The notes below the pieces were generated by a model. It saw nothing but the letters and a program-made list of their open reading frames with translations, had not been told where the DNA came from and searched no databases. A DNA stretch of 64,000 nucleotides. It comes from Burkholderiales bacterium (GTDB lineage Bacteria; Pseudomonadota; Gammaproteobacteria; Burkholderiales; Burkholderiaceae_D). Shown here piece after piece: positions 37,646 to 49,600 of the stretch (the stretch's first letter is position 1; each line of letters starts with the position of its first letter). The position numbers were made by a program, and so were the translations under genes. The stretch lies in NCBI GenBank assembly GCA_016200895.1, contig JACQDX010000044.1:1-64000 (forward strand), written 5' to 3'.

Positions 37646-40072
37646 ATGCAATTTTCTGAAAACTGGCTACGTACCATGGTCGATCCGAAGATGACTTCGG
37701 ATGAGTTGTCCCATCTGCTCACCATGTCGGGATTGGAAGTCGAAGAGGTGGAGCCGGTTGCTCCTCCATTTAATAATGTCGTCGTCGCGGAAATCCGCGA
37801 AATCGCCAAGCATCCTGATGCTGATAAGCTCAATATCTGCCAGGTCGACGTAGGCACAGGCAGCTTGCTCAACATCGTCTGCGGCGCACCGAATGTACGG
37901 GTTGGCATGAAAGTGCCTTGCGCCATGGTTGGTGCCATCCTGCCTCCTGGTGCAGATGGCAAACCATTTGAAATCAAGATAGGCAAGCTGCGCGGCGTAG
38001 AATCTTACGGCATGCTGTGCTCAGCCCGTGAATTGAAATTGTCGGAAGACCACGGTGGCTTGATGGACTTACCATCCGATGCGCCTGTCGGCCAAAACTT
38101 CCGAGATTATTATCAACTGAATGACCTCAAATTCACCATCAAGCTGACCCCGAACAAGGCAGATTGCCTGTCCGTACTTGGCGTGGCGCGTGAAGTATCT
38201 GCCTTGACGGGCACTGCCATGCAATTACCGGAAGTGGTCGTGTTGCCAGTGACTTTGCAAGAAATTTTGCCTGTTAAAGTCAGTGCGCCTGACTTGTGCG
38301 GTCGTTTTGCTGGCCGTGTTATCCGTGGCGTCAATGCCCGTGCCGCAACGCCAGAATGGATGAAGCAAAGGCTGGAGCGCAGCGGTCAGCGTCCTATCTC
38401 AGCACTGGTCGATATCTCCAACTATGTCATGCTGGAACTTGGCCGTCCGTCCCACGTGTTTGACCTGGACAAGATCCACGGTGGCCTGGAAGTGCGCTGG
38501 GGTAAAACAGGTGAATCACTGAAACTTTTGAATGGTAATACCGTAGAAGTGGATGACTGGGTTGGTGTTATTTCTGATGATAAAGAAATTGAATCTCTGG
38601 CCGGTATCATGGGCGGTGATTCCACTGCTGTGAGTCTGGACACGCAAAACATTTATCTGGAAGCCGCTTTCTGGTGGCCGCAAGCGATACAGGGCCGTGC
38701 ACGTCGTTTCAATTTCTCTACCGATGCAGCGCATCGTTTTGAGCGTGGCGTGGACTTTGCCTCCATCGTAGAACACATAGAACGCATCAGCGCCCTGATC
38801 GTCGAGATTTGCGGTGGCACTGAACAAGTCAAGCTGGGTCCGGTTGATGACCAGATCGTCAATCTGCCACAACGTCTGCCAGTCAAGCTGCGTACAGCAC
38901 GTGCGGTGAAAGTTATCGGTGTGGCGCTGGATGATGCCAGGATTGCCGATATTTTCACCCGTCTGGGTTTGCAATTCACCCAGCAGCCAGGTGAATTCCT
39001 GGTGACGCCGCCGTCTTATCGCTTCGATATAGAAATCGAAGAAGATCTGATCGAAGAAGTGGCGCGTGTATATGGCTTTGAGAATATTCCTGCATTGCCG
39101 CCAGTAGCTGCAAATGCCATGCTGATCGCACCAGAAAACCAGCGTTCGCTGTTTGCCGTGCGTCGCCTCGTGGCTGACCAGGATTATCAGGAAGTCGTGA
39201 ATTACAGCTTCGTTGAAGAGGCATGGGAAAAAGATTTTGCTGGCAATAATACACCAGTCAAATTGCTCAATCCTATTGCCAGCCAGATGAGTGTCATGCG
39301 TACCAGCATGATAGGTAGCCTGGTGGCGAATACCCGTTATAACCTGAACCGCAAACTGAACCGCGTACGCATATTTGAAATCGGTGCAGTGTACTTGCAA
39401 GATGCACGCGTGCAAGATGGCCCGCTGGAAGTGGCGGGTTACAATCAGCCCAAGCGTCTGGCGGCATTGGCATATGGCCCGGTAGCAGAAGAGCAATGGG
39501 GGCAAGATACCCGTAATGTCGATTTCTTTGATATCAAGGCTGACCTTGAGGCGCTGTTTGCACCCGGCTCCCTGCGGTTCGTGAAAAATGAGCATGTCGC
39601 CCTGCATCCTGGTCGCAGCGCAAGTGTAGAATTTAATGGTAAAGTCATTGGTTTTATTGGTGAATTGCATCCACGCCTGCAGCAAAAATATGACCTGCCT
39701 TTGGCGCCAGTGGTATTTGAAGTTGATGTGACAGCCTTGCAACAAGTGCAGGTGCCCTCATATCAGGAAATATCCAAGTTTCAGGCAGTCACCCGTGATT
39801 TGGCGCTAGTTGTCAAGCAGACAGTTGTCGTGCAAAATCTGCTGGATGTTTTCAAACAGGAAACGCAGCAAAACGAAGTCTGTAAAATCGTGCAAGGCTT
39901 TGTTTTGTTTGATGAATATCGTGGAAAAGGTCTGGAAGCAGATGAGAAAAGTCTTGCTTTCCGCTTTAGCTTGCAAGATACTCAAAGTACTCTGCAAGAC
40001 GATAAAGTGGAGGCAGCGATGCAAGCCCTGGTGCAAGCCGCAAGTCAGCAATTTGCTGCCAAACTGCGTTGA
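37646..40072 (+). CDS. pheT: Phenylalanyl-tRNA synthetase beta subunit
   Basis: 808 residues. Domains in order: an N-terminal region with an EMAP-like tRNA-binding fold (about 40-150; [15 protein letters not shown]), B3/B4 editing domain (about 210-390), B5 domain (about 405-475), a catalytic-like core, and the C-terminal FDX-ACB anticodon-binding domain (about 710-808; [14 protein letters not shown]). Forms the alpha2-beta2 enzyme with PheS and edits Tyr-tRNA-Phe. Full length. Confidence 0.97.
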   Translation: MQFSENWLRTMVDPKMTSDELSHLLTMSGLEVEEVEPVAPPFNNVVVAEIREIAKHPDADKLNICQVDVGTGSLLNIVCGAPNVRVGMKVPCAMVGAILPPGADGKPFEIKIGKLRGVESYGMLCSARELKLSEDHGGLMDLPSDAPVGQNFRDYYQLNDLKFTIKLTPNKADCLSVLGVAREVSALTGTAMQLPEVVVLPVTLQEILPVKVSAPDLCGRFAGRVIRGVNARAATPEWMKQRLERSGQRPISALVDISNYVMLELGRPSHVFDLDKIHGGLEVRWGKTGESLKLLNGNTVEVDDWVGVISDDKEIESLAGIMGGDSTAVSLDTQNIYLEAAFWWPQAIQGRARRFNFSTDAAHRFERGVDFASIVEHIERISALIVEICGGTEQVKLGPVDDQIVNLPQRLPVKLRTARAVKVIGVALDDARIADIFTRLGLQFTQQPGEFLVTPPSYRFDIEIEEDLIEEVARVYGFENIPALPPVAANAMLIAPENQRSLFAVRRLVADQDYQEVVNYSFVEEAWEKDFAGNNTPVKLLNPIASQMSVMRTSMIGSLVANTRYNLNRKLNRVRIFEIGAVYLQDARVQDGPLEVAGYNQPKRLAALAYGPVAEEQWGQDTRNVDFFDIKADLEALFAPGSLRFVKNEHVALHPGRSASVEFNGKVIGFIGELHPRLQQKYDLPLAPVVFEVDVTALQQVQVPSYQEISKFQAVTRDLALVVKQTVVVQNLLDVFKQETQQNEVCKIVQGFVLFDEYRGKGLEADEKSLAFRFSLQDTQSTLQDDKVEAAMQALVQAASQQFAAKLR

Positions 40073-40114
40073 TCTTGTCTGTAATTGTTAGTATTAATTG
40101 AGAAGAGTTTCGAA

Positions 40115-40528
40115 ATGAATGATGTAATTTCCGCTGAGTTCCAGTCAGTGCTGGATGCTGATTTGAATCGCGCAATGCAAGAAGCCAGGGCGCGGTCACA
40201 GGCGGAAAAGGAATTGCCTACCTTAACCAAGGCAGAATTGGCCGAGCTTTTGTTTGAACATGTAGGCTTGAACAAGCGCGAAGCCAAGGACATGGTAGAA
40301 ACTTTTTTTGATGAAATCCGTGATGCACTGGAAAGGGGCGAGGCCGTCAAGTTGTCGGGCTTTGGCAATTTCCAGTTGCGTGACAAACCGCAACGCCCTG
40401 GTCGCAATCCTAAAACCGGTGAAGAAATTCCTATTACTGCACGTCGTGTCGTCACTTTTCATGCCAGCCAGAAACTCAAAGGCATGGTCGACGATGTCGG
40501 TAATCAACCTCTTGCCCATGCTGCCTGA
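40115..40528 (+). CDS. ihfA: Integration host factor alpha subunit
   Basis: DNA-bending HU-family protein. The conserved core runs from [42 protein letters not shown] to the DNA-binding arm [26 protein letters not shown]. The ATG at 40115 gives 137 residues, about 35 more than E. coli IHF-alpha, with an acidic N-terminal extension ([17 protein letters not shown]). An internal ATG (codon 20 from there) could give a shorter form. GAGAAGAG precedes the chosen start. The pheT-ihfA-merR order is conserved. Confidence 0.93.
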   Translation: MNDVISAEFQSVLDADLNRAMQEARARSQAEKELPTLTKAELAELLFEHVGLNKREAKDMVETFFDEIRDALERGEAVKLSGFGNFQLRDKPQRPGRNPKTGEEIPITARRVVTFHASQKLKGMVDDVGNQPLAHAA

Positions 40529-40536
40529 TATTTTCC

Positions 40537-40911
40537 ATGACTGAAATCAAGATTGAGTCTTTTGTACTGCCGCCTATTCCGGCCAAGCGGTATTTTACGA
40601 TAGGCGAAGTTGGTGAATTGTGTGGCGTCAAACCGCATGTTTTGCGTTATTGGGAGCAGGAATTTACCCAACTCAAGCCAGTCAAGCGTCGCGGCAACCG
40701 TCGTTATTATCAGCATCATGAAGTTTTGCTGATACGCCGTATCCGCGAATTGTTATATGAGCAGGGCTTTACCATCAATGGCGCGAGAAATAAACTCAAC
40801 GTCAATGGCGGCCCTGTGGAATCGTCATCCAATGACCCGGTCGATGAACCTGTGAATTTGCACCAGATCAGGGATGAATTGCAATCCATACTGGGTTTGT
40901 TGAAGGTTTGA
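40537..40911 (+). CDS. MerR-family transcriptional regulator
   Basis: 124 residues. The N-terminal winged helix reads RYFTIGEVGELCGVKPHVLRYWEQEFTQLKPVKRRGNRRYYQHHEVLLIRRIRELLYEQGFTINGARN. It is followed by a short acidic C-terminal segment with no metal-binding cysteines, so it is not a metal sensor of the MerR/CueR kind. It lies nine bases after ihfA and regularly accompanies that gene in proteobacteria. Target genes unknown. Confidence 0.9.
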   Translation: MTEIKIESFVLPPIPAKRYFTIGEVGELCGVKPHVLRYWEQEFTQLKPVKRRGNRRYYQHHEVLLIRRIRELLYEQGFTINGARNKLNVNGGPVESSSNDPVDEPVNLHQIRDELQSILGLLKV

Positions 40912-40962
40912 AATAAAATCTGAGACATCAATCAACTGCGCAAACAACTGCAGCGCCAAGAT

Positions 40963-40996
40963 AAAGCCACCAGCGGATTTGCCCGGTGGCTTTTTT
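40963..40996 (+). terminator. Rho-independent terminator after merR
   Basis: AAAGCCACC pairs with GGTGGCTTT, loop of about thirteen bases, six T following. It closes the thrS-merR operon and lies between convergent genes. Confidence 0.92.
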
Positions 40997-41035
40997 CATG
41001 CTTGCGAGTTGCCGGCGGATCGTTATCGAATTACT

Positions 41036-43024
41036 TTATGCTGCCAGTTTTTTCTTCTCTCGTGCAGTCAGTGTAAAGCTGTCGTTTGAACTGCTGGCCA
41101 GATGCAGGCGCTGCGCTTCTGTAGTGACGGCCTGGGTTTTAAAGACGCTGACTGCAGCACCCAGCGATGCAGCCTGTTCTTCCAGCTTGGCAGTGGATGC
41201 ACTCGCCATTTCAACCAGACGGGTATTGTCCTGCGTGATTTGATCAATATCACTTATCGCCTGGTTCACGTCAGAAATCCCTATGCTTTGTTCCTGGCTG
41301 GCCTTGGCAATCTGCTTGATGAGTTCAGTGACCACCTCCACATTGTCGGCAATATTGCGCATGGTCTGGCCTGCCGTGTTAATCATTTTGCTACCGGCTT
41401 CCACTGCCTGGGCTGAAGAGGCGATCAGGCCTTTAATCTCTTTGGCGGCATTCGCGCTGCGTTGCGCCAGGTTACGTACCTCTGCAGCCACTACGGCAAA
41501 GCCACGGCCTTCCTGGCCTGCTCTGGCTGCCTCTACTGCAGCATTCAGGGCCAGGATATTGGTCTGGAAGGCGATGCCATCCATGACGCCGATGATTTCG
41601 GTAATTTTTTTGGAGCTTGCGCTGACGGTTTGCATCGACAAGATGCTGCTCTCCATCACTTCCAGACCCTGTTGCACGCGTTCAGCCGAGCTATGCATGA
41701 GGCTGTTTGCTTGCGCCAGGTTGCAAGCGTTCTCGGCAATGGTGGCGGTCAGTTCATCAATTGCTGTGGCGGTTTGCTGTAGGGAAATTGCCTGGCTTTC
41801 TGTACGGCAGGCCAAGTCTGTATTTTCATTATGAATTTCTCTGGCTATGACATCCACGGTTTGCGCACTATGGCGAATATTGGCGACCAGATTACTTAAT
41901 TCCACGTTCATCCTGCCAACAGCATTAATTAACTGCGCCAGTTCATCTTTGCCACGGCTGCTGACCCGGTTTTGTAAATTGCCTGCCGCAGTTTCTGCGA
42001 TTGCATTTGTCAATGTGTTGAGATCCGTACTTAATGCCTGATAGATTGCCACCAGGAGGTAGCTGGCGATCAGCAAAAGCAGGACAATACCTGCAGACAT
42101 TTGCCATGCATACTGATTGGCCTTCTCAATTTCATGCGCAAGATTATTCGCGATAAGGCTGGCGATCGCCGTTTTTGTTGCGGCGAGTTTATTCAAGCTG
42201 TCTGCACCTGCCTGCAGGAATGCATCACCGTTACTTTGATTGACCGATGCCAGCACTTCATCTTGTGAGCGCTCCAGGAATTTTTTGGCATCGGCGATGC
42301 TGGCCTGCATAGTGATATTTGCTACTGCATATTCTTTCCCATATGCGCCCAGATTTTGCATGTTCAGGCTAAGCTCTGACAAATTCAGCCTTGCCAGCAT
42401 ATGCAGAGAATTCAACGTCACATCTTCACCAGCCTCAAATAAACCAGTATCAATATAAGCCGCACCACGGCCAGCAATGATGGATAACTTCTCTTCTATG
42501 TGCGGCAGGGTGTTGATGTAGATAGTGACGAGTTGATGGGTTTTTAAATCGCTATCCAATGCCAGTTTTGAACTATTGGCAATTTCTGTAATCTCAAGTT
42601 CGATGGCATCGAGTAGCCTGCTGTGCTCAATAAAACTTTCCGCTGCCTTGAGCACAGTCTGTCTCGCCAGTAGCGCAGGCCACAGATTTTTGACGGGACT
42701 GGTCTGATCAGTCTGCTTTAACAATTTATCTATCTTGTCCTGATTTTCGGCGATGCTGGCTGCCAGTTGTTTGTTGCCAAGCAGTCGCATGTGCTGCAAG
42801 GCGCGCTGTTTTTGTATCGACAGGCGCAGATCATTTCTTGCAGCAATACTTTTGATGGCAACTTGCTTTGCCTGGGTTTGTAATACATCTTCACGCAAGT
42901 TTTGAAATAGCAAGGCCAGCACTACAAACAAGGGAATTGCAAAAGCAAGAGCGACAAAACTGAGCTTGTGGGCAATTTTAAAGTTGCGTAGCAGGCGGAT
43001 GGTGGGGGAGGTCAGCAGGGTCAT
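41036..43024 (-). CDS. Methyl-accepting chemotaxis protein
   Basis: 662 residues. TM1 (about 21-42) and TM2 (about 305-328) enclose a helical periplasmic sensor of about 260 residues of unknown ligand. HAMP (about 330-385) follows, then the signalling hairpin with the invariant tip [42 protein letters not shown]-like sequence ([10 protein letters not shown] here). The protein ends [11 protein letters not shown], without a CheR-tethering pentapeptide. ATG 43024 has no strong ribosome site. No other chemotaxis gene lies nearby. Confidence 0.93.
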   Translation of the reverse strand: MTLLTSPTIRLLRNFKIAHKLSFVALAFAIPLFVVLALLFQNLREDVLQTQAKQVAIKSIAARNDLRLSIQKQRALQHMRLLGNKQLAASIAENQDKIDKLLKQTDQTSPVKNLWPALLARQTVLKAAESFIEHSRLLDAIELEITEIANSSKLALDSDLKTHQLVTIYINTLPHIEEKLSIIAGRGAAYIDTGLFEAGEDVTLNSLHMLARLNLSELSLNMQNLGAYGKEYAVANITMQASIADAKKFLERSQDEVLASVNQSNGDAFLQAGADSLNKLAATKTAIASLIANNLAHEIEKANQYAWQMSAGIVLLLLIASYLLVAIYQALSTDLNTLTNAIAETAAGNLQNRVSSRGKDELAQLINAVGRMNVELSNLVANIRHSAQTVDVIAREIHNENTDLACRTESQAISLQQTATAIDELTATIAENACNLAQANSLMHSSAERVQQGLEVMESSILSMQTVSASSKKITEIIGVMDGIAFQTNILALNAAVEAARAGQEGRGFAVVAAEVRNLAQRSANAAKEIKGLIASSAQAVEAGSKMINTAGQTMRNIADNVEVVTELIKQIAKASQEQSIGISDVNQAISDIDQITQDNTRLVEMASASTAKLEEQAASLGAAVSVFKTQAVTTEAQRLHLASSSNDSFTLTAREKKKLAA

Positions 43025-43186
43025 TTTGAGATACCAAATGAGTTTGTGAAAGCAGATAGGGCGAAGCCTAAACGGTCAATGTGACTATGCAGTGACAGCA
43101 GGCAACATCCTTGTGAATGGAAGGGGTTTGTCCATCCGGTCTTGGATTTTAATTTGCTAATGCTCTCTACTCTGGCATGGAGTAGT

Positions 43187-43206
43187 TAAATCAAACGTTT
43201 GATTTA
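43187..43206. promoter_or_regulatory. 20-bp perfect palindrome, probable TetR operator
   Basis: TAAATCAAACGTTTGATTTA is identical on both strands and ends nine bases before the first tetR-family start codon. Perfect palindromes of this size just upstream of an autoregulated TetR gene are typical operators. The likely -10 (TAGTAT, 43211-43216) lies immediately downstream, so bound repressor would block the polymerase. Confidence 0.75.
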
Positions 43207-43215
43207 TATGCTAGT

Positions 43216-43962
43216 ATGCATCGCATGAAAACATCCAGCCAGAAAAAAGCCTTAGTACGGCAAACTCAGCCAGACAAGCAGGTAGCTACACCCGATGGAA
43301 AAATATTGCGTGTCGATGGGATAGAGGCGCGTACGCGTCTGCTGGACACGGCCTTGATATTATTTGCAGAAAAAGGTTTCGCCAAAACCTCGATACGTGA
43401 AATTTCCAGAGCTGCCAATGTCAATGTTTCTGCCATCAGCTATTATTTTTCTGATAAAGCGGGTTTGTACCGTGCAGTGTTCAACGACCCGCGTACCAAT
43501 CCAAATGTAGATCCAGAGATATTTGAGGCAGATGTTGCAGACATGCGTGCTGTTTTGCTGAAACTGATCTGCACTTTTACCGATTCTTTGAAGCAGGGTG
43601 AAATCATCGAGACCTGCATGAAGCTGCATTTTCGTGAAATGCTGGAGCCCACAGGACTGTGGATGGAAGAAATTGACACCGTCATCAAGCCCTCGCACCA
43701 GGGGTTTGTCAGGCTCTTGTGCCGTTATCTTGGTATCACCAAGGCAGATGATGATGTACACAGGCTGGCGATTTCAATTACTGGCCTGGCGATTTCACTG
43801 CTGATCAGCGGTGACGTGATACAGGCGATCAGACCAGCGTTGATCGCCAAACCCAAGGCAATTGATGCCTATGCTTCACGCCTGGTGGACTATGCCATTG
43901 CCATGTGTGAAGACGAAAAACGACGCCGGCTTTTAACAAGTTCTGATAAACCACATCTTTGA
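43216..43962 (+). CDS. TetR-family regulator, CerR/YbiH-like
   Basis: 248 residues. After a basic 35-residue N-terminus comes a TetR helix-turn-helix (ARTRLLDTALILFAEKGFAKTSIREISRAANVNVSAISYYFSDKAGLYRAVF, about 39-88). The large C-terminal domain (ADMRAVLLKLI... LLCRYLG) resembles the DUF1956 type found in CerR/CecR repressors. It heads an operon with three efflux genes, eight bases before the first. ATG 43216 is used; ATG 43225 is possible. Neither has a Shine-Dalgarno site, so a very short or leaderless transcript is possible. Confidence 0.9.
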   Translation: MHRMKTSSQKKALVRQTQPDKQVATPDGKILRVDGIEARTRLLDTALILFAEKGFAKTSIREISRAANVNVSAISYYFSDKAGLYRAVFNDPRTNPNVDPEIFEADVADMRAVLLKLICTFTDSLKQGEIIETCMKLHFREMLEPTGLWMEEIDTVIKPSHQGFVRLLCRYLGITKADDDVHRLAISITGLAISLLISGDVIQAIRPALIAKPKAIDAYASRLVDYAIAMCEDEKRRRLLTSSDKPHL

Positions 43963-43969
43963 CAGCGAT

Positions 43970-45394
43970 ATGACTATACGACATTTCATTCTTATGCCTG
44001 CCATTGCCGTCTTGTTGGCAGCATGCTCGACTACTGCTTCAATGACATCCAGTACCGGTAGCGTGCCCGCACAATGGCAGGCTGTATTGCCCTCTGTGGA
44101 AAAAAATACCGAATTGCGCAACTGGTGGCAAACCAATGGCGATGCCAGTTTGCTGGAATTGATTGAGTCCGCACAAAAGGCCAGCCCTTCCATTTCCCAA
44201 GCCTGGTCACGCATAGAAACTGCCAGAGCCGCGAGGGTGGCCAGTGGTGCAGCACTCTTGCCTTCGCTGGATGCTGTTGCCAACGCAACCCGGGCAAAAA
44301 ACCAGCCAGGTATGCCTGTCGCCACCACATCACAGGCAGGTTTGCAGACCGCATGGGAAATTGATGTGTTTGGCGCGAACAGGGCAACTAATCAGGCTGC
44401 CCAGGCTGAACTGGAAGGTACTCAGGCGCTTTGGCATGATGCACGGATATCGGTCGCGGCTGAAGTGGCGCAGTTGTATTTCTCTGTCATCAGTTGCCAG
44501 CAAACTGCCGACCTGACCTGGCAAGACGCCAAGTCTCGCGCAGAAACTGCCAGGCTGACTGAACTCAGCGCCCAGGCAGGTATGTCCTCCAGTGCTACGT
44601 CAGCACTGGCACGCGCCAGCGCTGCAGAAGGCAATAGCCGTGCCATACAACAGGCTGCATTATGTGATCTGGATGTGAAGGCCCTGGTCGCACTGACCGC
44701 CAAGCCAGAGCCGGACCTCAGGCAGCTACTGACAATTGCCCAGGCCAGTTTCAAAAACCTGTTGCCTCTGGCTGTCACCACCTTGCCTGCACAATTGCTG
44801 GCACAAAGACCAGACGTATATGCGGCAGAGAAAGAAGTCGCGACCGCCAGTGCCCAGGTGGGTGCCGCAGAGGCGCGCCGTTATCCGCGTCTGACGCTCA
44901 GCGGTTCCATTGGCACCATGCGCTATGACGTCGCTGGCAGTACGACGAGGATGGATACCTGGTCTGTCGGCCCACTGGCCTTGACACTGCCCATATTCAA
45001 TGGCGGCCAGACGACGGCCAATATTGAAGCTGCCAAAGCACGCTACCTGAGTGCCACTAGTAATTATCACGGCAAGGTCAGGCAAGCAGTGCGCGAAGTT
45101 GAAGAAGCACTGGTCAACCTGAATAGCACGGATGCACGCCGTCTTGATTCTGAAATTTCTGCAAAGGGCTACGATCAGGCTTTGCAGGCGACTGCCCAGC
45201 GTTACAACAAGGGCATGGCCAGCTTGCTGGAACTGGAAGATACGCGGCGCATTGCCTTTGCTTCCCAGTCTGCCCTGATCGCATTGCAGCTAGAAAGAAA
45301 TCGTGCCTGGATCGCGCTATATCGTGCGTTGGGCGGTGGCTGGGACTTGAGTGCACAAGCAGCTGCCCAGCCCCAACGCCAGGCAAATTCCTGA
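43970..45394 (+). CDS. RND efflux outer membrane lipoprotein, NodT/OprM type
   Basis: 474-residue TolC-fold channel. The lipobox LLAAC places the lipidated cysteine at residue 19. Two outer-membrane-factor repeats follow, with typical stretches such as RNWWQTNGDASLLELIESA, TAWEIDVFGANRATNQAAQAELEGTQAL and LPLAVTTLPAQLLAQRPDV. Forms the exit duct for the pump encoded by the next two genes. Placing the channel gene first, just after the repressor, is common for local efflux operons. Confidence 0.92.
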   Translation: MTIRHFILMPAIAVLLAACSTTASMTSSTGSVPAQWQAVLPSVEKNTELRNWWQTNGDASLLELIESAQKASPSISQAWSRIETARAARVASGAALLPSLDAVANATRAKNQPGMPVATTSQAGLQTAWEIDVFGANRATNQAAQAELEGTQALWHDARISVAAEVAQLYFSVISCQQTADLTWQDAKSRAETARLTELSAQAGMSSSATSALARASAAEGNSRAIQQAALCDLDVKALVALTAKPEPDLRQLLTIAQASFKNLLPLAVTTLPAQLLAQRPDVYAAEKEVATASAQVGAAEARRYPRLTLSGSIGTMRYDVAGSTTRMDTWSVGPLALTLPIFNGGQTTANIEAAKARYLSATSNYHGKVRQAVREVEEALVNLNSTDARRLDSEISAKGYDQALQATAQRYNKGMASLLELEDTRRIAFASQSALIALQLERNRAWIALYRALGGGWDLSAQAAAQPQRQANS

Positions 45395-45425
45395 ATTTAA
45401 AAATTAAACAGAAAGCGTATCAGAC

Positions 45426-46676
45426 ATGATGAAACTCATTTCACGCAAACCATTATCCCTGAGCCTGGCTGGCATGATCGCTGTTGGCGCAGGTGGCATC
45501 TGGCTGTCAGCCACATCGAATGCTGCGGATGAACCTGCCAAGACTGCCAGTGCCTCTGCAACTGCGGCCAAGGTCAAGCCAGCCTTGACGGTTACCACGA
45601 CCAAAGCCAGTAGCGGCAATCTCGTCATCAAGCTGGCCGCCAACGGCAGCGTCGCAGCCTGGCAAGAAGCCTTGATAGGCTCAGAAGCAACCGGCCTGCG
45701 CATACAGGAGTTGCATGCCAATATAGGAGATGTGGTGCAGCGTGGCCAGTTACTGGTCAGCTTCGCCAGTGAAACCGTGAAAGCCGATCTGGCGCTGGCA
45801 CAAGCCAGCCTGGCTGAGGCGCAGGCCAATCTGGCTGATGCCGTCGCCAATGCCGAGCGCACCCGCGCCCTGCAAACCAGCGGTGCACTGAGTGCCCAGC
45901 AAGTCGGCCAATACCTGACGGCAGAACAAACCGCGAAAGCAAGGGTTGAATCGGCCAAGGCAAGTGTAGAAGCGCAGCAATTACGCATGCGCCATACCCG
46001 CGTTCTTGCACCCGATAGTGGCATCATCAGCGCACGTGCAGCTACCCTGGGTTCGGTCGTCGGTAATGGCGCAGAATTGTTCCGCATGATACGTCAAGGG
46101 CGCCTGGAGTGGCGTGCTGAAGTGACAGCCAGTGAAATGGCGAAAATAATGCCAGGTATTGAAGCCATTGTTACTGCACCAGGTGGCACGCAATGGAAGG
46201 GCAAGGTCAGGGTAGTATCACCGACGGTAGATGCACAAACCAGGATGGGTTTGGTGTATGTTGATCTGGTGCCAGATACAACTATTACGACTACTGCAAG
46301 CGGTACCAAACCACAAGCAGCCACGGCCTCTCTGGCATTCAAGCCGGGCATGTACGCCAAGGGTGAATTTATGATGGGTAGCTCACAAGCCTTGACCATA
46401 CCGCAGCAGGCCGTGGTGGTCAGGGATGGTTTCAGCTATGCCTTCCGCCTTAATGCTGATGGTCGCGTGACTCAAATCAAAGTGCAGACTGGCCGCCGCG
46501 TATCCAGTGCGCAAGGCGACCTGGTGGAAGTGGTTTCTGGTTTGAATGCAGACAGCACCATCGTTTCCAGCGGTGCAGGCTTCCTCAATGATGGCGATAC
46601 GGTAAAAGTTGTGACAGCAACCAAGCCAGCCAATGCTGCTGCCAGCGCAGCCACAGTAGCTGCTGCAAAAAATTAA
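45426..46676 (+). CDS. RND efflux periplasmic adaptor (membrane fusion protein)
   Basis: 416 residues with an N-terminal signal or anchor segment (about 10-32), a lipoyl-like barrel split around an alpha-helical hairpin (about 110-190; LALAQASLAEAQANLADAVANAE), a beta-barrel domain and a membrane-proximal domain ending in an Ala-rich tail. Bridges the inner-membrane pump and the outer channel. No lipobox is obvious. Co-oriented, 31 bases after the channel gene and 9 before the pump gene. Confidence 0.92.
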   Translation: MMKLISRKPLSLSLAGMIAVGAGGIWLSATSNAADEPAKTASASATAAKVKPALTVTTTKASSGNLVIKLAANGSVAAWQEALIGSEATGLRIQELHANIGDVVQRGQLLVSFASETVKADLALAQASLAEAQANLADAVANAERTRALQTSGALSAQQVGQYLTAEQTAKARVESAKASVEAQQLRMRHTRVLAPDSGIISARAATLGSVVGNGAELFRMIRQGRLEWRAEVTASEMAKIMPGIEAIVTAPGGTQWKGKVRVVSPTVDAQTRMGLVYVDLVPDTTITTTASGTKPQAATASLAFKPGMYAKGEFMMGSSQALTIPQQAVVVRDGFSYAFRLNADGRVTQIKVQTGRRVSSAQGDLVEVVSGLNADSTIVSSGAGFLNDGDTVKVVTATKPANAAASAATVAAAKN

Positions 46677-46685
46677 GGGGTTCAT

Positions 46686-49600
46686 GTGAATTTCTCTTCC
46701 CTCTCCATTAAAAATCCCATACCGGCGATCATGCTGTTTATCTTGCTAACGCTGGCAGGAATATTGTCGTTTCGCTCTACCATAGTCCAGGATTTTCCTG
46801 ATATTGAATTACCCATCGTCACCGTCAGTGCTCCTTTGTCTGGCGCTGCACCTGCACAATTGGAAACTGAGGTCGCCCGCAAGATAGAAGATGCTGTCGC
46901 TTCACTGCAAGGCGTGAAAAACGTTTACACCAAAGTGTTGGATGGTGATGTTGAAGTCACTGTTGAATTCGTGCTGGAAAAAGTGATCTCGGATGCAGTC
47001 AATGAAGTGCGTGATGCGGTGGCAACCGTGCGCGCTGATTTGCCCAGCGAAATGCGTGACCCTACCGTGACCAAGGCATCTACTGCTGGCCGTGTCATCA
47101 TGACTTACACGGTAGAAGCTGCAGAGGATGGCAAGGACAGCAAAGTTGTTGCTGGCGAAAGCAGCAAACCGGATGCACAAGAGCTTAGCTGGTTCGTTGA
47201 CAATACCGTGGCAAAACGTTTGCGTGCCGTACCTGGTGTCGGTGCAGTCAGACGCATGGGTGGTGTCAGCCGTGAAGTGCGGGTTGAACTTGATACCAGC
47301 AAGATGGCAGCTTTGAATGTCGCTGCTGTTGACGTATCGCGTCGCTTGAAGCTGGTGCAGCAAGAAGCACCAGGCGGTCGCGGTGACGTCAGTGGTGCTG
47401 AGCAATCTGTGCGTACCATTGCCACCGTCAAGACGGCGGCGGAGCTTGCTGTTCTGGACATCCCTTTGCCAGATGGCAGGCATATACGCCTCGATCAGGT
47501 AGCACGTGTACTGGACACCGTCAGCGAACCACGCTCTGTGGCGACGCTGGACGGCAAAGCTGTAGTCGGTTTTGAAGTCTTCCGTACCAAGGGCGCCAGT
47601 GAAGTTGATGTAGCCCAAGGTTCACATGCGGCGGTGGATGAATTGCAGGCTGCTCATCCGAACATGAAGTTCCACCAGGCCATTGATAACGCCCAGCCAG
47701 TAGAAGAAAACTTCGATGGTTCCATGGACCTGCTGTACGAAGGTGCCTTGCTGGCCATCCTGGTGGTCTGGTGGTTCTTGCGCGACTGGCGTGCGACGCT
47801 GGTGGCGGCAGCTGCCTTGCCTTTGTCTGTGATACCTACTTTCCTTGGTCTCAAATATTTTGGTTATACCCTCAACACCGTGACCTTGCTGTCACTTGCC
47901 CTGGTGGTGGGTGTGCTGGTTGATGACGCGATTGTGGAGATAGAAAACATCGCCCGCCATTTGCACATGGGTAAAACCCCTATGCAGGCAGCGATGGAAG
48001 CAGCGGATGAAATTGGCATGGCCGTCATTGCCACCACTTTTGCCCTGGTTGCCGTGTTCTTGCCAACTGCCTTCATGGGTGGTGTACCTGGCCTGTTCTT
48101 CAAGCAGTTTGGCTGGACAGCAGTGATTGCGATTCTGGCTTCGCTGGTGGTGGCGCGTTTGTTGACACCAATGATGGCGGCTTACATCATGAAATCACCC
48201 AAGCCTGGCAAGGCCGGTGTGCATGGCCAGAAAGATGGCTGGATCATGACGCATTATATGAAAACCATGCAATGGTGTTTGCATCATCGTCTGATCACCA
48301 TGATAGCTGCGACGATATTTTTCTTCTCCTCAATCGGCTTGGTGTTTTTGTTGCCCACGGGTTTTGTGCCTTCGGCCGATCGTGCGCAAACACAGGTCAA
48401 TATCGAACTGCCACCAGGCAGCACGCTGGCAGAAACCCGCATAGTGGCCGAACAGGCCAGGGTCGCCATCATGAAGAACAAGGAAATTATCAATGTCTTC
48501 AGTTCTATCGGTGGTGGTTCAAGTGGCGATGCTTTTGCCCCAGGTGCCGCAGCAGAAGCAAGACGTGCAGTGTTGACCGTGACAGCAGTGCACAGAAATA
48601 AACGTAAAGATTCGATCGCCGATATTGATGCCAAAATCCGTGCTGAGGTGGCAGATATTTCCGGGGCCAGGTTCAACGTAGGCCCACCGGATACTGGTGT
48701 CAAAATGCAGCTGGTTTTGCAAAGTGAAGACCCGCTGGCTTTGCTTGAAGCTGCACAAAAAGTCGAGAGGGAATTGCGTACACTCAAAGGCGTCGGCAAT
48801 GTCAGTTCCAGTGCTTCTCTGGTACGTCCAGAAATCATTGTGCGTCCCGACTCAGCGAGGGCTGCTGACCTTGGTGTGACTGCATCTGCCATCGGTGAAA
48901 CCGTGCGGGTGGCAACGGCGGGTGATTATGATCAGGCCTTGCCCAAGCTGAATCTGTCGCAACGTCAGGTGCCTATCCGTGTCAAATTACCTGATAGCTT
49001 CAGGGCTGATCTGGCCGAGATAGAGCGCTTGACTGTGCCTGGCAAAAATGGCCCCGTCATGCTGGGCAGCGTTGCCAGTGTCACCATGGAATCTGGCCCG
49101 GCGCAGATAGATCGCTTGAACCGCAAACGTAACGTGACTCTGGATGTTGAATTGGGTAACCGTCAGTTGGGTGAAGTCAATGAAGAAGCCCGCGCTTTGC
49201 CGAGTATGAAAAATTTGCCACCATCAGTCAGCATTGCTGAGCTTGGTGATGCGCAGGAGATGCAAGCCCTGTTCGCCAGCTTTGGTATTGCCATCATGAT
49301 TGGTGTGCTGTGTATTTACGGTGTGCTGGTTTTGCTGTTCAAGGACTTCTTGCAACCTGTGACTATCCTGGCAGCCTTACCTTTGAGTATCGGTGGTGCA
49401 TTCGTAGCCTTGTTGGTGACTGGCCGCGCTTTGTCCATGCCATCCATGATAGGTCTGATCATGCTCATGGGCATAGTCACCAAGAACTCGATCTTGCTGG
49501 TTGATTATGCAGTACTGGCAAGAGAAGCCGGCATGACTCGATTTGATGCTCTGGTCGATGCCTGCCACAAACGCAGTCGCCCCATCATCATGACCACTAT

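Noticed and set aside
38516-39745. 409-codon minus-strand frame opposite pheT
   Set aside because: Antisense shadow of a well-supported synthetase gene; no motif and no ribosome site.
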